A DNA stretch of 56,389 nucleotides from the NCBI GenBank assembly GCA_947165785.1, contig CAMVBS010000007.1, positions 1 through 56,389 of the forward strand, read 5' to 3'. Position 1 is the first letter of the stretch. Each line of letters opens with the position of its first letter. Shown in pieces: positions 7,718 through 16,448 of the stretch. The notes under the pieces are model-generated. The model had not been told where the DNA came from. It saw only the letters and a program-made list of their open reading frames with translations, and ran no database searches. The stretch comes from an uncultured Clostridia bacterium. Its GTDB lineage: Bacteria > Bacillota > Clostridia > Saccharofermentanales > Saccharofermentanaceae. Made by a program: the position numbers and the translations under genes.

Positions 7718-9229
7718 ATGAGAAATGAGATGAAACGATTACTTTCAATAATATTGATATTAACTGTTACCATCAGCATGGTATCCTGCTTTAACAGCGG
7801 GAAGAAGCAGGATGGGAAAAAAGATAAGCAGGAAGAAAAGGAACTTGAACTGTCAACAGATCCGCCTAAGCCTTTGGTCTTTGATGAAGGAACGGATATG
7901 AAGACTAAACTTCTTGCTCTGGATAATGTCATTTCTGTTGAAGAACATGAGGGCACCTATGATGAAACCGAATCGTATATGATCGTTTTCGAGAGACCTC
8001 TTGATCCTGAGGATCCTTCAAAAGGGACATTTGAACTCCATGTGGGTTTCTGTTATACGGGAGATGATACTCCGAATGTGTTCTATTGCACGGGATACGG
8101 TTGGCATGTTATGCCTGAGCGCTTCACGCCTTCCTGCGGTACTATATCAGGAAAATATAATTACATAATGCCCGAGTACAGATATTACGGTTTTTCCGCT
8201 CCTGATGGATTGGATAACAGTAAGCCGGAATTGTGGGAGTATCTTACATCGGAAAATGCGGCAGCGGATTTTCACTTCGTGATCGGGCAGTTTAAGAGGA
8301 TCCTTACGGGAAAGTGGTGTTTTACCGGCGGAAGCAAGGGAGGCGTAGCTACTCTTCTTCAGTCGATGTATTATCCCGACGATGCGGATATTTATTATGC
8401 AATCTCGGCGCCTGTGATGTACAGCAACGATTATCCGGGATTATTCGAGTATATGTATGAATCGATCGGTGATGATATATATGGTCCTGAGGAAGCCGCA
8501 AGGATCAGGGATCTGGTATTGCAGTTTCAGGTCGAGGCAATAAAGCACAGTGACGTTCTCGAGGAAAGATATCTTGAAAAGGTCAAAGACTACCTGGGTG
8601 ATGATCTGTATGATGAGATCGAGGATAAGGATATGTTCTGGGATATCGAAGTGCTTATGGCAGGATTCGGGGTATGGCAAATGGAATCCGGAGGATTATT
8701 CAGAGCGTCTTCGATAGAACAGCTGGAGGGCGCTATGAGCGAAAAAGATGAAGAAGAACGGCTTGATTCCATACTCAGCCTTATCCATGCGATGGATGAC
8801 GATCCGAAATTCTTTACGACAGGGAGCTTTTATTATCCTTACGTCATACAGCAGCAGTCGGAACTGGGACTGTTCAGTATGGATTTCTCATACATTCGTG
8901 AAGAGCTTCGTAAACAGGGCGAAGAGGATGCCTTGTATATTACCGAGGAAATGGAAAAGGAACTTTACGCCAGGAGCATCCTTACTCCGGAACAGATGAA
9001 GACGATGAAATATGATCCGAAGATCATGGAAGATCTGAAAAAACATCTGGAGACTACCGATCGTCAGATCATTGTCATAAACGGAACGGCGGATCTGTGG
9101 AATGCTTATACTCCTGAGCAACCTGATAATCCGAATGTCCATATCTATGAGATCCCCGGAATGGGACATGAAGGAGACGGCGAAAAGCCCGAGGAAGTTT
9201 ATGAGATGCTGCGTGAAGTATTGGGATAG
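7718..9229 (+). CDS. Lipoprotein, S37-type tripeptidyl aminopeptidase-like serine peptidase
   Basis: 503 residues. Residues 1-24 are a lipoprotein signal with the lipobox VSC, so the mature protein is anchored outside the membrane, followed by a Lys/Glu-rich tether. The body matches the Streptomyces PS-10 (S37) family: YRYYGFSAPDG, ENAAADFHFVIGQFK and the nucleophile elbow GGSKGG at 204-209 with Ser206. The late segments NGTADLWNAYT and GMGHEGDG supply the expected Asp and His of the alpha/beta-hydrolase triad. S37 enzymes release tripeptides from N-termini. It lies 18 nt after the GNAT remnant. The next gene converges. Confidence 0.8.
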   Translation: MRNEMKRLLSIILILTVTISMVSCFNSGKKQDGKKDKQEEKELELSTDPPKPLVFDEGTDMKTKLLALDNVISVEEHEGTYDETESYMIVFERPLDPEDPSKGTFELHVGFCYTGDDTPNVFYCTGYGWHVMPERFTPSCGTISGKYNYIMPEYRYYGFSAPDGLDNSKPELWEYLTSENAAADFHFVIGQFKRILTGKWCFTGGSKGGVATLLQSMYYPDDADIYYAISAPVMYSNDYPGLFEYMYESIGDDIYGPEEAARIRDLVLQFQVEAIKHSDVLEERYLEKVKDYLGDDLYDEIEDKDMFWDIEVLMAGFGVWQMESGGLFRASSIEQLEGAMSEKDEEERLDSILSLIHAMDDDPKFFTTGSFYYPYVIQQQSELGLFSMDFSYIREELRKQGEEDALYITEEMEKELYARSILTPEQMKTMKYDPKIMEDLKKHLETTDRQIIVINGTADLWNAYTPEQPDNPNVHIYEIPGMGHEGDGEKPEEVYEMLREVLG

Positions 9230-9249
9230 TGATGAGTATGACGATCTTA

Positions 9250-10329
9250 TCAGTTTAAGATATTATATATCCCGTCTTCAGAGAGGACTCCGCATTTAAG
9301 GTTTGCAGGAAGAAGTCCTTTCTCATCAAGAGAGTGATCGAATTTCCAATCGTTACTCGTATAATATGCTTCAAGGGTCTTAAGATCATCAGCGTCTTTG
9401 TTTCCTGAACTTACCCGGTCGTATATCTCTTCCATTTCCGCGATGCGCTTGAAAGCTTGATGTTCTTCGGGACCAATACCCAGGATGTTTTTTTCCATGC
9501 TGTCGAGAAGATCATGAGAATCATCTTCGATATGCGAGAGATATGTAACCATGATCCCTAATTTGGGCAATATGTAGCATTTCTGCTTCAGTTTTCCGTT
9601 GATGCTGAAACCGCTTCTGTATTTCCATATATAAAAGCCGTATCCGCCTTCTCTGTTCATCTGCTGGCGTGAAGAAGCAAGGTCAACATATTCTTCGGAT
9701 ACTATCCTTACATTGCCGTACATTCCTTTGTTATATAGAAGCAGACCGATCTTACTTAAGTCATGAACAGAAAGGCGCATCTTTGATGCACCGTAGAAAT
9801 AGCCTTCCGGGGATCTGCCGTATTCATAAGAAATTATGTTCAAAGGCTTAAAGATGCGTTCTTCAATGAAGCTTCCAAGGTCTCTTTTAAGGATCGTCGT
9901 AAGAGCAACTCCTACGATATAGACAGGTATATTGCTGTAGTTAAAACCGCGATCTTCAGGATCTATTTCGCAGTTAAGGGAATAGTCGAGCCAATCATCG
10001 CCTTCGGGTCTGAATGGGAAACCTGCTACGGACATTGTAAGAAGCCTTCTTATGCTAACGTTCTTAAACCTGTTTAACTGCTGCTCCGGAAGGGTGTCGA
10101 TCTTCTCCTTTGGAAGATAATCCGTCACCGGCCTTTCAAGATCTATCAGGCCTTCGTCGTAGATGATACCGACAGCGATGGACACAATGGACTTCGTAGC
10201 TGAATAGATATCATGAAGACCTGTTGTATCTCCGTGGCTGTGTTTAAGTTCACCGTTAAGATATACCTCTGTGCCGAATACGTTCCATTTGTTGTTCTCG
10301 ATATCGTTTACGAAAGCGCTGAAGTTCAT
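9250..10329 (-). CDS. Beta-lactamase-fold serine hydrolase with C-terminal DUF4298
   Basis: 359 residues without a signal peptide. The catalytic SxxK is SATK at 43-46 and the YxN motif is YSN at 131-133, as in class C beta-lactamases and DD-peptidases/esterases of the Beta-lactamase family. From about residue 298 the chain switches to a DUF4298 domain: RIAEMEEIYDRV, then LEAYYTSNDWKFD and LDEKGLLPANLKCGVLSED. The same domain ends the HAD protein at 55141. GAAGGA precedes the start on the minus strand. Lack of export suggests a cytosolic esterase-like role and not antibiotic resistance; that is inference. Confidence 0.85.
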   Translation of the reverse strand: MNFSAFVNDIENNKWNVFGTEVYLNGELKHSHGDTTGLHDIYSATKSIVSIAVGIIYDEGLIDLERPVTDYLPKEKIDTLPEQQLNRFKNVSIRRLLTMSVAGFPFRPEGDDWLDYSLNCEIDPEDRGFNYSNIPVYIVGVALTTILKRDLGSFIEERIFKPLNIISYEYGRSPEGYFYGASKMRLSVHDLSKIGLLLYNKGMYGNVRIVSEEYVDLASSRQQMNREGGYGFYIWKYRSGFSINGKLKQKCYILPKLGIMVTYLSHIEDDSHDLLDSMEKNILGIGPEEHQAFKRIAEMEEIYDRVSSGNKDADDLKTLEAYYTSNDWKFDHSLDEKGLLPANLKCGVLSEDGIYNILN

Positions 10330-10428
10330 ATATTTTCCTTCTATATTTTTGATGTGATCATTATAATATATTACGGTAGTAAAAAACTCAATCCGCTGAG
10401 TTGAATGATGATATTTGAAAGAGGGATT

Positions 10429-11406
10429 ATGATCAGATTTATTGAAGAACCGAATGAGAAAAAGAAGATCTCCCGTGAGATCCTCGAATCATTGAAAGAA
10501 TGGTTCGAAGTTGACGAGAGCAGGGAGCAGTATATAGCAGAATCCGAAGACCAGCCTTTCTGGGCAGCTGTCGAAGGAGATAAGAATGAAGGTTTTCTCT
10601 GTCTTAAGGAGACGGGAAAGCAGACTATGGAACTTGCCGTGATGGGTGTTCGTAAAGAGTGCCACAGGAAAGGTGTCGGAAGGAGACTTTTCGCTGCAGC
10701 TAAGGACTATGCCGTAAGGATGTGTTATGAATTCATCCAGGTCAAGACGGTAAAGAGCGGTGTGTATGAAGATTATGATATAACCAATGCATTTTACAGA
10801 AGTCTGGGATTTAAGGAACTTGAAGTCTTTCCTGATTACTGGGATGAACTTAACCCTTGTCAGATCTATGTGATGTCATTAAAAAGTGCGATCAATACGA
10901 TCTCGACACGTCACAGTTATCGAGGCAAGTTTTCTTCGGAGACTGTACCTGAAGAGGATCTTATTACTATAGCCAGGGCAGGTATCGATGCACCATCAGG
11001 CTGCAATAAACAGACAACTGATGTTGTCATCGTTAATGATCCTGAAGTTCTCGGTAAGATAAAAGAACAGCTCGATCCTCCTGTAGCTCAGACGGCTCCT
11101 GCAATGATAGTGGTACTTACAAGAAGGATAAATGCTTATCGTGACAGATGCTTTGCTATCCAGGACTATTCGGCGGCTATCGAGAATATGCTCCTTGCCA
11201 TAGTGGAACTCGGGTATCAGAGCTGCTGGTATGAAGGACATATCACTGATGTTGACAGGATCTGTGATAAGATCGCGGCTATAATAAATGTTCCTGAGGA
11301 ATATGATGTAGTCTGCATCCTTCCTGTGGGAAAGGCTGAAGATGAATTCCATGCTCCGAGTAAGAAAGCGTTCTCGGAACGTGTGCGTTTTAACAGTTGG
11401 AATTAA
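10429..11406 (+). CDS. GNAT acetyltransferase fused to nitroreductase
   Basis: About 325 residues. Residues 1-150 form a GNAT domain (ELAVMGVRKECHRKGVGRRLF, with the R-x-x-G-x-G/R acetyl-CoA loop, then NAFYRSLGFKELE). Residues ~155-325 form an FMN nitroreductase: STRHSYRGKFSSE, then AGIDAPSGCNKQT, a block typical of the fold, and IENMLLAIVELGYQSCWYEG. The frame is open to ATG 10405, but GAGGG just before ATG 10429 supports the internal start. Nitroreductases reduce nitro or quinone groups with NAD(P)H. How acetyl transfer and reduction would join is not clear. The gene diverges from the serine hydrolase at 9250. Confidence 0.85.
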   Translation: MIRFIEEPNEKKKISREILESLKEWFEVDESREQYIAESEDQPFWAAVEGDKNEGFLCLKETGKQTMELAVMGVRKECHRKGVGRRLFAAAKDYAVRMCYEFIQVKTVKSGVYEDYDITNAFYRSLGFKELEVFPDYWDELNPCQIYVMSLKSAINTISTRHSYRGKFSSETVPEEDLITIARAGIDAPSGCNKQTTDVVIVNDPEVLGKIKEQLDPPVAQTAPAMIVVLTRRINAYRDRCFAIQDYSAAIENMLLAIVELGYQSCWYEGHITDVDRICDKIAAIINVPEEYDVVCILPVGKAEDEFHAPSKKAFSERVRFNSWN

Positions 11407-11444
11407 CTTTTTCGAGAGGTATTTAATAAGAAAGGATCCAAGGT

Positions 11445-11771
11445 ATGAGTAACAAGATTATTTCAGGCGGTATCGCATCAGAGTACGATGATCAGATAAT
11501 ATGGATCGACAGACCCGAGGTCGGGGCGGATGCGGCTCAGATCATCGACGAGACGGAATATACTCCTTGCAAGGTTACTAAGGTGATCGTCAGGAGTGAA
11601 TGTGCCGATGAAGATGAATACAACGATCTGTGCGATGAAGCTATTGGCGAAGGGGCAACATGTACCGGTGAGTTCATGACTATCGAAGAGGTATACTATG
11701 TTGTGCTCGATGCGGAAGGTGACGCGGAGACGTTTGACAGCATCGATTTTGATGATGTTGATTTCTGCTGA
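11445..11771 (+). CDS. Small acidic protein of unknown function
   Basis: 108 residues, very rich in Asp and Glu, especially after residue 50 (CADEDEYNDLCDEAIGEG and the DSIDFDDVDFC end). No signal peptide, membrane segment or known motif is seen. AAAGGATCCAAGG precedes the ATG. It sits 21 nt before the thioesterase gene and is likely in its operon. A TTTTCGAGA element lies at 11409-11417 in the short gap upstream. I do not recognise the family. Confidence 0.75.
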   Translation: MSNKIISGGIASEYDDQIIWIDRPEVGADAAQIIDETEYTPCKVTKVIVRSECADEDEYNDLCDEAIGEGATCTGEFMTIEEVYYVVLDAEGDAETFDSIDFDDVDFC

Positions 11772-11792
11772 GGATAGGAGATAAAGATATAA

Positions 11793-12515
11793 ATGATATA
11801 CGAGAAACAGTCATATGTCTCAGGAAGCATGTGTGACAGCAAACTGAGGCTTTCTATTCTTGCGGCTGACGGGATAGTCGAGAATGCCGTTACTGAATTG
11901 ATGGGAGATCTCGGAATCGACGGGATCGTGGCAATGGAGAAATACAAGGCGATGTGGTTGATCGCGAAGAACGTCATCGTTTTTGTGAGAAGACCGCAGT
12001 GGCGTGAGGAATTTGTAGTAAAGTGCTATATATCAAAATACTCCGCCGTTAAGCTCAATATAGATACGATAGTGGAAAGTAAGTCGGGCGAGATGCTCGT
12101 AAAGGCAAGGACGGAACTTGCCGCAGTTGACCTTGAAAGCGGAAGGATACGTAAGGCTGAGACAGTCGGATTTGTTCCTGAGATGGCACATCTTATCGAG
12201 ACTGACGGCCTTGAATTTACCCGTTTTCCCAAGAGCGGAACCGAACTTAATGAGACGATCACGGTCCGTTCCACTAGCCTTGATTACTGCTATCATACTA
12301 ACAATATCGAGTATGTGCGTTTTGTTCTTAACACATACGGCATTGAGTATTTTAAGGAACACGATCCTTTAATGCTTGAGGTACACTACAGCAGTCAGTC
12401 TTTTGAAGGTGAGAGACTTGATATAGAGAAGATGGCAATGGACGACGGAGATCTTTTTAAGATCTGCAGGGACGGAAACGAGATCACGGCTTGTAAGCTT
12501 GAATGGACTAAGTGA
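11793..12515 (+). CDS. Acyl-ACP thioesterase (FatA/FatB-like)
   Basis: 240 residues with a double hotdog layout. The N-terminal hotdog begins CDSKLRLSILAADGIVENAV and contains AMWLIAKNVIVFVRRPQWRE, matching bacterial acyl-ACP thioesterases. The second hotdog holds RSTSLDYCYHTNNIEYVRFVL, where the conserved Asn-x-His/Asn-Asn-x-x-Tyr part of the catalytic region lies. These enzymes free fatty acids from acyl carrier protein in the cytosol. The next gene starts 3 nt after its stop, so both are translated from one message. Confidence 0.85.
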   Translation: MIYEKQSYVSGSMCDSKLRLSILAADGIVENAVTELMGDLGIDGIVAMEKYKAMWLIAKNVIVFVRRPQWREEFVVKCYISKYSAVKLNIDTIVESKSGEMLVKARTELAAVDLESGRIRKAETVGFVPEMAHLIETDGLEFTRFPKSGTELNETITVRSTSLDYCYHTNNIEYVRFVLNTYGIEYFKEHDPLMLEVHYSSQSFEGERLDIEKMAMDDGDLFKICRDGNEITACKLEWTK

Positions 12516-12518
12516 CAT

Positions 12519-13316
12519 ATGAAAAAACGATTGCAGGAGATATTTGATGCGGATACTTCGACAGATGATTATTCTGCCGCTATATTTGTTGAGTTCGGAT
12601 TAAGATCGGATAAGCATTATGATCTGCTTGTCGTGGCTCCGGGATGGACGCCTGATAAGCTTATGAAGGGTTTTGATGTTCATATAACATGCACGGCAAC
12701 GCATTCCTACATCAAGGGTTATGAGGTAAGAGGTGACGGCTTTCTCATGGCCTGGATACAGACAAGTCCCGGAGCATGTTCATTGATAGATGAACTGGCG
12801 CTTTGTGCTGCTTTGAATTTTGACAGACTCGTCTTTGTCGGCGCAGTCGGTTCGCTTAAACCGGATATCAGGATGGGGGCGATATGTACTCCGTCGTACA
12901 GCATATCCGGAAATCTCGCCAACGGATATCTGATGGAGGATATCCGCGAGTATAAGCCGTTTGGCAAGGTATATCCCAATGATCCGGGATTTGTATCTTC
13001 CGTCGTGGATCTTATAAATGAAATGGGTTATGAGATAAGGCAGGAGCCGGTATTTTGCACTGATACGGTCTTATGCGAATATGCGCACATGGATTTCATC
13101 AAGAGTTTTGACGTAAGCCTTATCGAGATGGAGACTTCTACGTTCTATCTTATGGCTGACCTTATGGAGAAACCTGCCGTTGCACTTCTTGTAGTATCCG
13201 ATAATTCTGCAACAGGCGATTCACTGGTGCTCAGGACCCCTGAACAGAAAGAGATCTATAATCAGACGCGTTATGATGTGATCCCGAACATATTGATAGA
13301 GATCGCTTCCTTATAA
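12519..13316 (+). CDS. Nucleoside phosphorylase-superfamily protein
   Basis: 265 residues of the PNP/UDP phosphorylase (PNP_UDP_1) fold. The key stretches are RLVFVGAVGSLKPDIRMGAI (phosphate/ribose-site region with the G-x-x-G-S-L pattern) and VSLIEMETSTFYLMADLM, where the E-M-E-T motif binds ribose. FVEFGLRSDKHYD is atypical at the N-terminus. It probably cleaves a purine nucleoside or related N-glycoside, but the base-recognition loop is not clear enough to name one. It follows the thioesterase by 3 nt. Confidence 0.75.
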   Translation: MKKRLQEIFDADTSTDDYSAAIFVEFGLRSDKHYDLLVVAPGWTPDKLMKGFDVHITCTATHSYIKGYEVRGDGFLMAWIQTSPGACSLIDELALCAALNFDRLVFVGAVGSLKPDIRMGAICTPSYSISGNLANGYLMEDIREYKPFGKVYPNDPGFVSSVVDLINEMGYEIRQEPVFCTDTVLCEYAHMDFIKSFDVSLIEMETSTFYLMADLMEKPAVALLVVSDNSATGDSLVLRTPEQKEIYNQTRYDVIPNILIEIASL

Positions 13317-13551
13317 CGGTTCAATAACCTCTTTCCATATCAAGACGGTATTTGAGCGGGCGTCCGTTTTATGGTTTCTTTTTTATCATTTGTAAGTGAG
13401 TTATTTCATACGATGATCTTCATGGCGTATCTCCTTTGGCTCGTCCTTTTTCGATGATACCATATCATATGAGGGATATCCGTGAGGCAACATCTTTGCC
13501 GGCTTGTTCGTTTATGAATCAGATGATCAAATAAGATCGGAGGAATAAAAA
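13317..13551. other. Intergenic region without a gene
   Basis: No credible gene lies here. On the minus strand AAAGGAGATACGCCATG at ~13424-13440 has a good ribosome site and start, but the frame stops after five codons (MKIIV). It may be the eroded start of a lost gene. CCTTTTTCGATGATACC near 13446 resembles the local TTTTCGAGA element with mismatches. Confidence 0.3.
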
Positions 13552-14100
13552 ATGAAAAGATATATACACTTGGCAGCTTCTGTTATGTTGATCCTTGCTC
13601 TCGGCTTAGCATCAGCGGCGTGCTCGGAAGATGATACGAAGACTACGGCGGAGGAAACGACTGCTTCTGAAACGGTCGAGACTACAACTGAGGCAACGAC
13701 TGAGGCAACAGAAGAAACTGCTTCTGAAACAACAGCTGAAATAACTGAAGAAGCGGTTACGGAAGTTACTATAGATGTTGAGGTCAACGTGTCCTCTCCT
13801 GATTACCAAGTGACGGATGATATGATCCTTAATGCAGTGAAGAATTACTGCTATGACCAAAATCCTGATCTGGAAGATATCGTAAATGAAGGTGAGTACA
13901 CTGTTTATTGGGAAGTTGAGTCAAACGATGCCCGTGAGGCCGTTGTCCTTTACAGATCCTACACCGGTTCTCATTCAAGGTTCTATATCGATACTCAGAC
14001 CTGGGATTTCTATGTTACAGAGTTCCTTCCGGGTGTTACCGATGAAGAACGTACAGGCGAGGAATCTAATCTCGGTGATTATCTGACGGACGAAGCCTGA
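13552..14100 (+). CDS. Lipoprotein with Thr/Glu-rich tether
   Basis: 182 residues. A hydrophobic signal ends in SAAC, a plausible lipobox with Cys24, and is followed by about 50 residues of Thr, Glu and Ala (for example TTTEATTEATEETASETTAE), a wall-spanning tether common in Gram-positive lipoproteins. The C-terminal ~100 residues (VTDDMILNAVKNYCYD and onward) form a small domain I cannot name. GGAGG lies 8 nt before the ATG. It is followed 36 nt later by the DUF1349 gene. Confidence 0.75.
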   Translation: MKRYIHLAASVMLILALGLASAACSEDDTKTTAEETTASETVETTTEATTEATEETASETTAEITEEAVTEVTIDVEVNVSSPDYQVTDDMILNAVKNYCYDQNPDLEDIVNEGEYTVYWEVESNDAREAVVLYRSYTGSHSRFYIDTQTWDFYVTEFLPGVTDEERTGEESNLGDYLTDEA

Positions 14101-14136
14101 TCCTTTGACTGATAAGAAAATGATCTGGAGGTAAGA

Positions 14137-14736
14137 ATGCTTGTTGATAAGTTACAGTGGAACAGAGAACCTGAGGATTATAAGATCCTTCCGGATCGAA
14201 TAGAGATAACTACCGAGCCTCATACTGACCTTTGGCAGAGAACCTACTATCACTTCCAAAATGATAATGCGCCTGTTCTTCAGATGGAAACTGAGGAAAA
14301 GTATTTTTCTTTTATCGTTAAGACTGATTTTACCGAGAGCCACCATCGTTTTGATCAGTGCGGTATCGTTATGTATCTTGACAGTGAGAACTGGCTTAAA
14401 GGGTCTGTTGAATATGAGAACGGTTCTTTCCAGCACTTAGGCTCTGTAGTTACTAATCACGGTTATTCCGATTGGGCAACTACAGCAATCCCTGCTGATG
14501 TTAAGACTATGTGGTACCGCTTCAGCCGCAGAGAAGATGACTATTGCATCGAGTGTTCATATGACGGCAACGATTTCACTCAGATGAGGGTCTGTCATAT
14601 GTGGGAAGGTGCAGGGAAGATAAGATTCGGAATATATGCCTGCAGCCCTGAAGATTCGAGTTTTAAAGCTGTTTTTACTGATATGTCGATGACTGAGTGT
14701 GTATGGAAAGCTCATGACGGTCAAAAACCGGATTAA
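14137..14736 (+). CDS. DUF1349-type concanavalin-like protein
   Basis: 199 residues with the DUF1349 pattern: DFTESHHRFDQCGIVMYLDSENWLKGSVEYENG, then DWATTAIP, MWYRFSRREDDYCIECSYDG and GIYACSPEDSSFKAVFTD. Family members have a lectin-like beta-sandwich and are often of unknown function. No signal peptide. GGAGG precedes the ATG. A strong terminator follows. Confidence 0.8.
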   Translation: MLVDKLQWNREPEDYKILPDRIEITTEPHTDLWQRTYYHFQNDNAPVLQMETEEKYFSFIVKTDFTESHHRFDQCGIVMYLDSENWLKGSVEYENGSFQHLGSVVTNHGYSDWATTAIPADVKTMWYRFSRREDDYCIECSYDGNDFTQMRVCHMWEGAGKIRFGIYACSPEDSSFKAVFTDMSMTECVWKAHDGQKPD

Positions 14737-14773
14737 TTACTCTATAGTGTTTTAATATGTTGATTTAAGAATA

Positions 14774-14807
14774 AAGCCGGAAGGAATGGCGATCCTTCCG
14801 GCTTTTT
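14774..14807 (+). terminator. Intrinsic terminator after the DUF1349 gene
   Basis: A 12-bp perfect stem (AAGCCGGAAGGA / TCCTTCCGGCTT) with a 7-nt loop, ending in TTTTT. Confidence 0.9.
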
Positions 14808-15000
14808 GGTTCTGTGATAACTGATATCGTTTGATCATTTTCTTGACCGTTAATGCGGCCATTCCTGAGATCATCCGTTATCTGAAACGCAGGAACATTC
14901 AGGAGTCTTATATATGAAGTCAACAGTCTTGGAAATGACTTTTGAGACAACTATATAACCGATTGCAAATATGAAAAGTGAACGAGTAATAGACAAAGTA

Positions 15001-15420
15001 TCACCCCATCTCCTTCTTGATGCTTGCTGCAAATTCGCGTGCTGCCTTAAGGTCGTTCTGATCAGGTCGTCCTTTGTTCATTCCCTTGAATTCGCCCTTG
15101 CAGTGAAACTCTTTATCAAGAACAGGGATGCCCACTGTGTCTGCTACGGATCTGACCTTCTTGTAGGTCGATTTCATCATTGCTGCTGTTCCGAAGTTGA
15201 TGATCTTACCGACCTTATCCTTGCTGAGCTTGGATACGAAATCACGGACCTCGGGATCGATAGTAAATGCATAATATGAGTTGCCGAGGAAGAGCACGTC
15301 TACCTTCTCGTCTATCGGTTTGCTTATAGGATATGCATGGATATCGAGCTCGGCTGCGATTGCCTCAGCAAGTCTTTGTGTGTTTCCTGTCTTTGTATAG
15401 TATCTTACGGCGTATTTCAT
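15001..15420 (-). CDS. Flavodoxin-family protein
   Basis: 139 residues. The N-terminal YYTKTGNTQRLAEAIA is the FMN phosphate-binding loop (T-x-T-G-N-T). LFLGNSYYAFTIDPEVRDF occupies the second flavin loop. It is an electron carrier or small flavoprotein. AAGGAG precedes the start. It begins 20 nt after the glutathione peroxidase gene, so it is the last gene of the ohrR operon and probably serves peroxide defence. Confidence 0.85.
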   Translation of the reverse strand: MKYAVRYYTKTGNTQRLAEAIAAELDIHAYPISKPIDEKVDVLFLGNSYYAFTIDPEVRDFVSKLSKDKVGKIINFGTAAMMKSTYKKVRSVADTVGIPVLDKEFHCKGEFKGMNKGRPDQNDLKAAREFAASIKKEMG

Positions 15421-15440
15421 CTTTTGTCTCCTTCAGTGAT

Positions 15441-15908
15441 TCAGCTAGCCAGATATTTCTCGATGCTCGGTACCAGTGTCTCTGGTTTTGCCTGGGGTGA
15501 GAATCTTTCTTGGACTTCTCCGTTCTTGTCGATCAGGAACTTCGCGAAGTTCCATTCGATACGGCCCGGCTTTTGTTCTTTGAGATACTGGTAGAGAGGG
15601 GCTGCATCCTTACCGTTTACCTTGATCTTCTCGAAGCGGCGGAACTTGGTGTTGTACTTAAGTGTGCAAAAACTGTCGATCTTTTCAGCGCTTCCCGGTG
15701 CCTGGAAGGCGAACTGATTACATGGAAAGTCCAGTATCTCGAATCCCTGATCCTTATATTTCTCATAAAGACTTTCGAGGCCCTCGTACTGAGGCGTAAG
15801 TCCGCACCTTGTAGCAGTGTTAACGATAAGAAGGACCTTGCCTTTGAATTCTGATAAGGATACATCATTTCCTTTGTTGTCTTTAACAACGAAATCATGG
15901 ATATTCAT
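15441..15908 (-). CDS. Glutathione peroxidase family thiol peroxidase (Cys type)
   Basis: 155 residues when started at 15908, where GGAGG stands 8 nt upstream; the frame is open 14 codons further. It carries the three family signatures: VNTATRCGLTPQYEGL with peroxidatic Cys35 (Cys, not Sec), LDFPCNQF, and WNFAKFLIDKNG. Clostridial members mostly use thioredoxin or another carrier and reduce hydroperoxides. It follows the OhrR-type regulator by 29 nt and precedes a flavodoxin. Confidence 0.9.
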   Translation of the reverse strand: MNIHDFVVKDNKGNDVSLSEFKGKVLLIVNTATRCGLTPQYEGLESLYEKYKDQGFEILDFPCNQFAFQAPGSAEKIDSFCTLKYNTKFRRFEKIKVNGKDAAPLYQYLKEQKPGRIEWNFAKFLIDKNGEVQERFSPQAKPETLVPSIEKYLAS

Positions 15909-15937
15909 TTTGTGTGCCTCCTTTGGAAGTGTTGTGA

Positions 15938-16396
15938 TCATTTCTTGCAATCAGTGTTTTCCATATTGTTAAGAGCTTTATAGGTAAGTATGTAAAGCAG
16001 CTTAAACTCATCTTCGTTAAGTCCGACACATGAAGCGATGCATGGAGGGATCTTAAGTGCCTCATCCTTGATCTTTGTACCTTTATCGGTGATCTTTAAG
16101 ATAAGGAGTCTTTCATCCTGAGGGTCTCTGTTACGCGTCAGGTAACCGGTGGTCTCGAGCTTTTTAAGTACCGGGGTAAGTGTTCCGTAATCAAGATGGA
16201 GCTTTTCAGCGAGTTCTCTGGAAGAGACGCTTTCAAATTCCCACATGACCATCATTACGATGTACTGGGTATATGTAAGCCCGAGCTTCTTAAGATAAGG
16301 AGTGTACTTGCTTACGAGAGCTTTTGAACAGGCATAGAGTGGGAAGCATACCTGATTGCTGAGCTTCAATGATTCGTATTTATCTTTATCTTTCAT
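15938..16396 (-). CDS. ohrR: OhrR-type MarR regulator, peroxide sensor
   Basis: About 152 residues from ATG 16396 (GAGGG before it). The opening NQVCFPLYACSKAL is the OhrR signature, with the sensing cysteine at Cys17. The winged helix follows (SSRELAEKLHLDYGTLTPVLKKLETTGYL, wing at NRDPQDERLL). OhrR proteins repress peroxide-resistance genes until the Cys is oxidised by organic hydroperoxide. Here the target is its own operon with glutathione peroxidase and flavodoxin; no ohr gene is present. The operator is readable upstream. Confidence 0.88.
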   Translation of the reverse strand: MKDKDKYESLKLSNQVCFPLYACSKALVSKYTPYLKKLGLTYTQYIVMMVMWEFESVSSRELAEKLHLDYGTLTPVLKKLETTGYLTRNRDPQDERLLILKITDKGTKIKDEALKIPPCIASCVGLNEDEFKLLYILTYKALNNMENTDCKK

Positions 16397-16430
16397 TACG
16401 ATCCCTCTTTTCGAAATGATTTTATGCAAT

Positions 16431-16448
16431 TTACTTGTGCCAAAGTAA
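16431..16448. promoter_or_regulatory. Likely OhrR operator
   Basis: Perfect inverted repeat TTACTT-N6-AAGTAA. It touches the -10 box of the ohrR promoter and lies 35-52 nt before the ohrR start, the place expected for autorepression. Confidence 0.6.

Noticed and set aside
9250..10329. Antibiotic-resistance beta-lactamase
   Set aside because: The fold and SxxK/YxN motifs match, but there is no signal peptide, the protein carries a DUF4298 tail, and such hydrolases are mostly esterases or peptidases.
13400..13440. Minus-strand start MKIIV with a good ribosome site
   Set aside because: It stops after five codons and nothing follows. Too short to call a gene; noted in the intergenic entry only.
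15441..15908. Selenocysteine-type glutathione peroxidase
   Set aside because: The peroxidatic residue is a normal Cys (TATRCGL) and there is no in-frame TGA or SECIS-like hairpin next to it.
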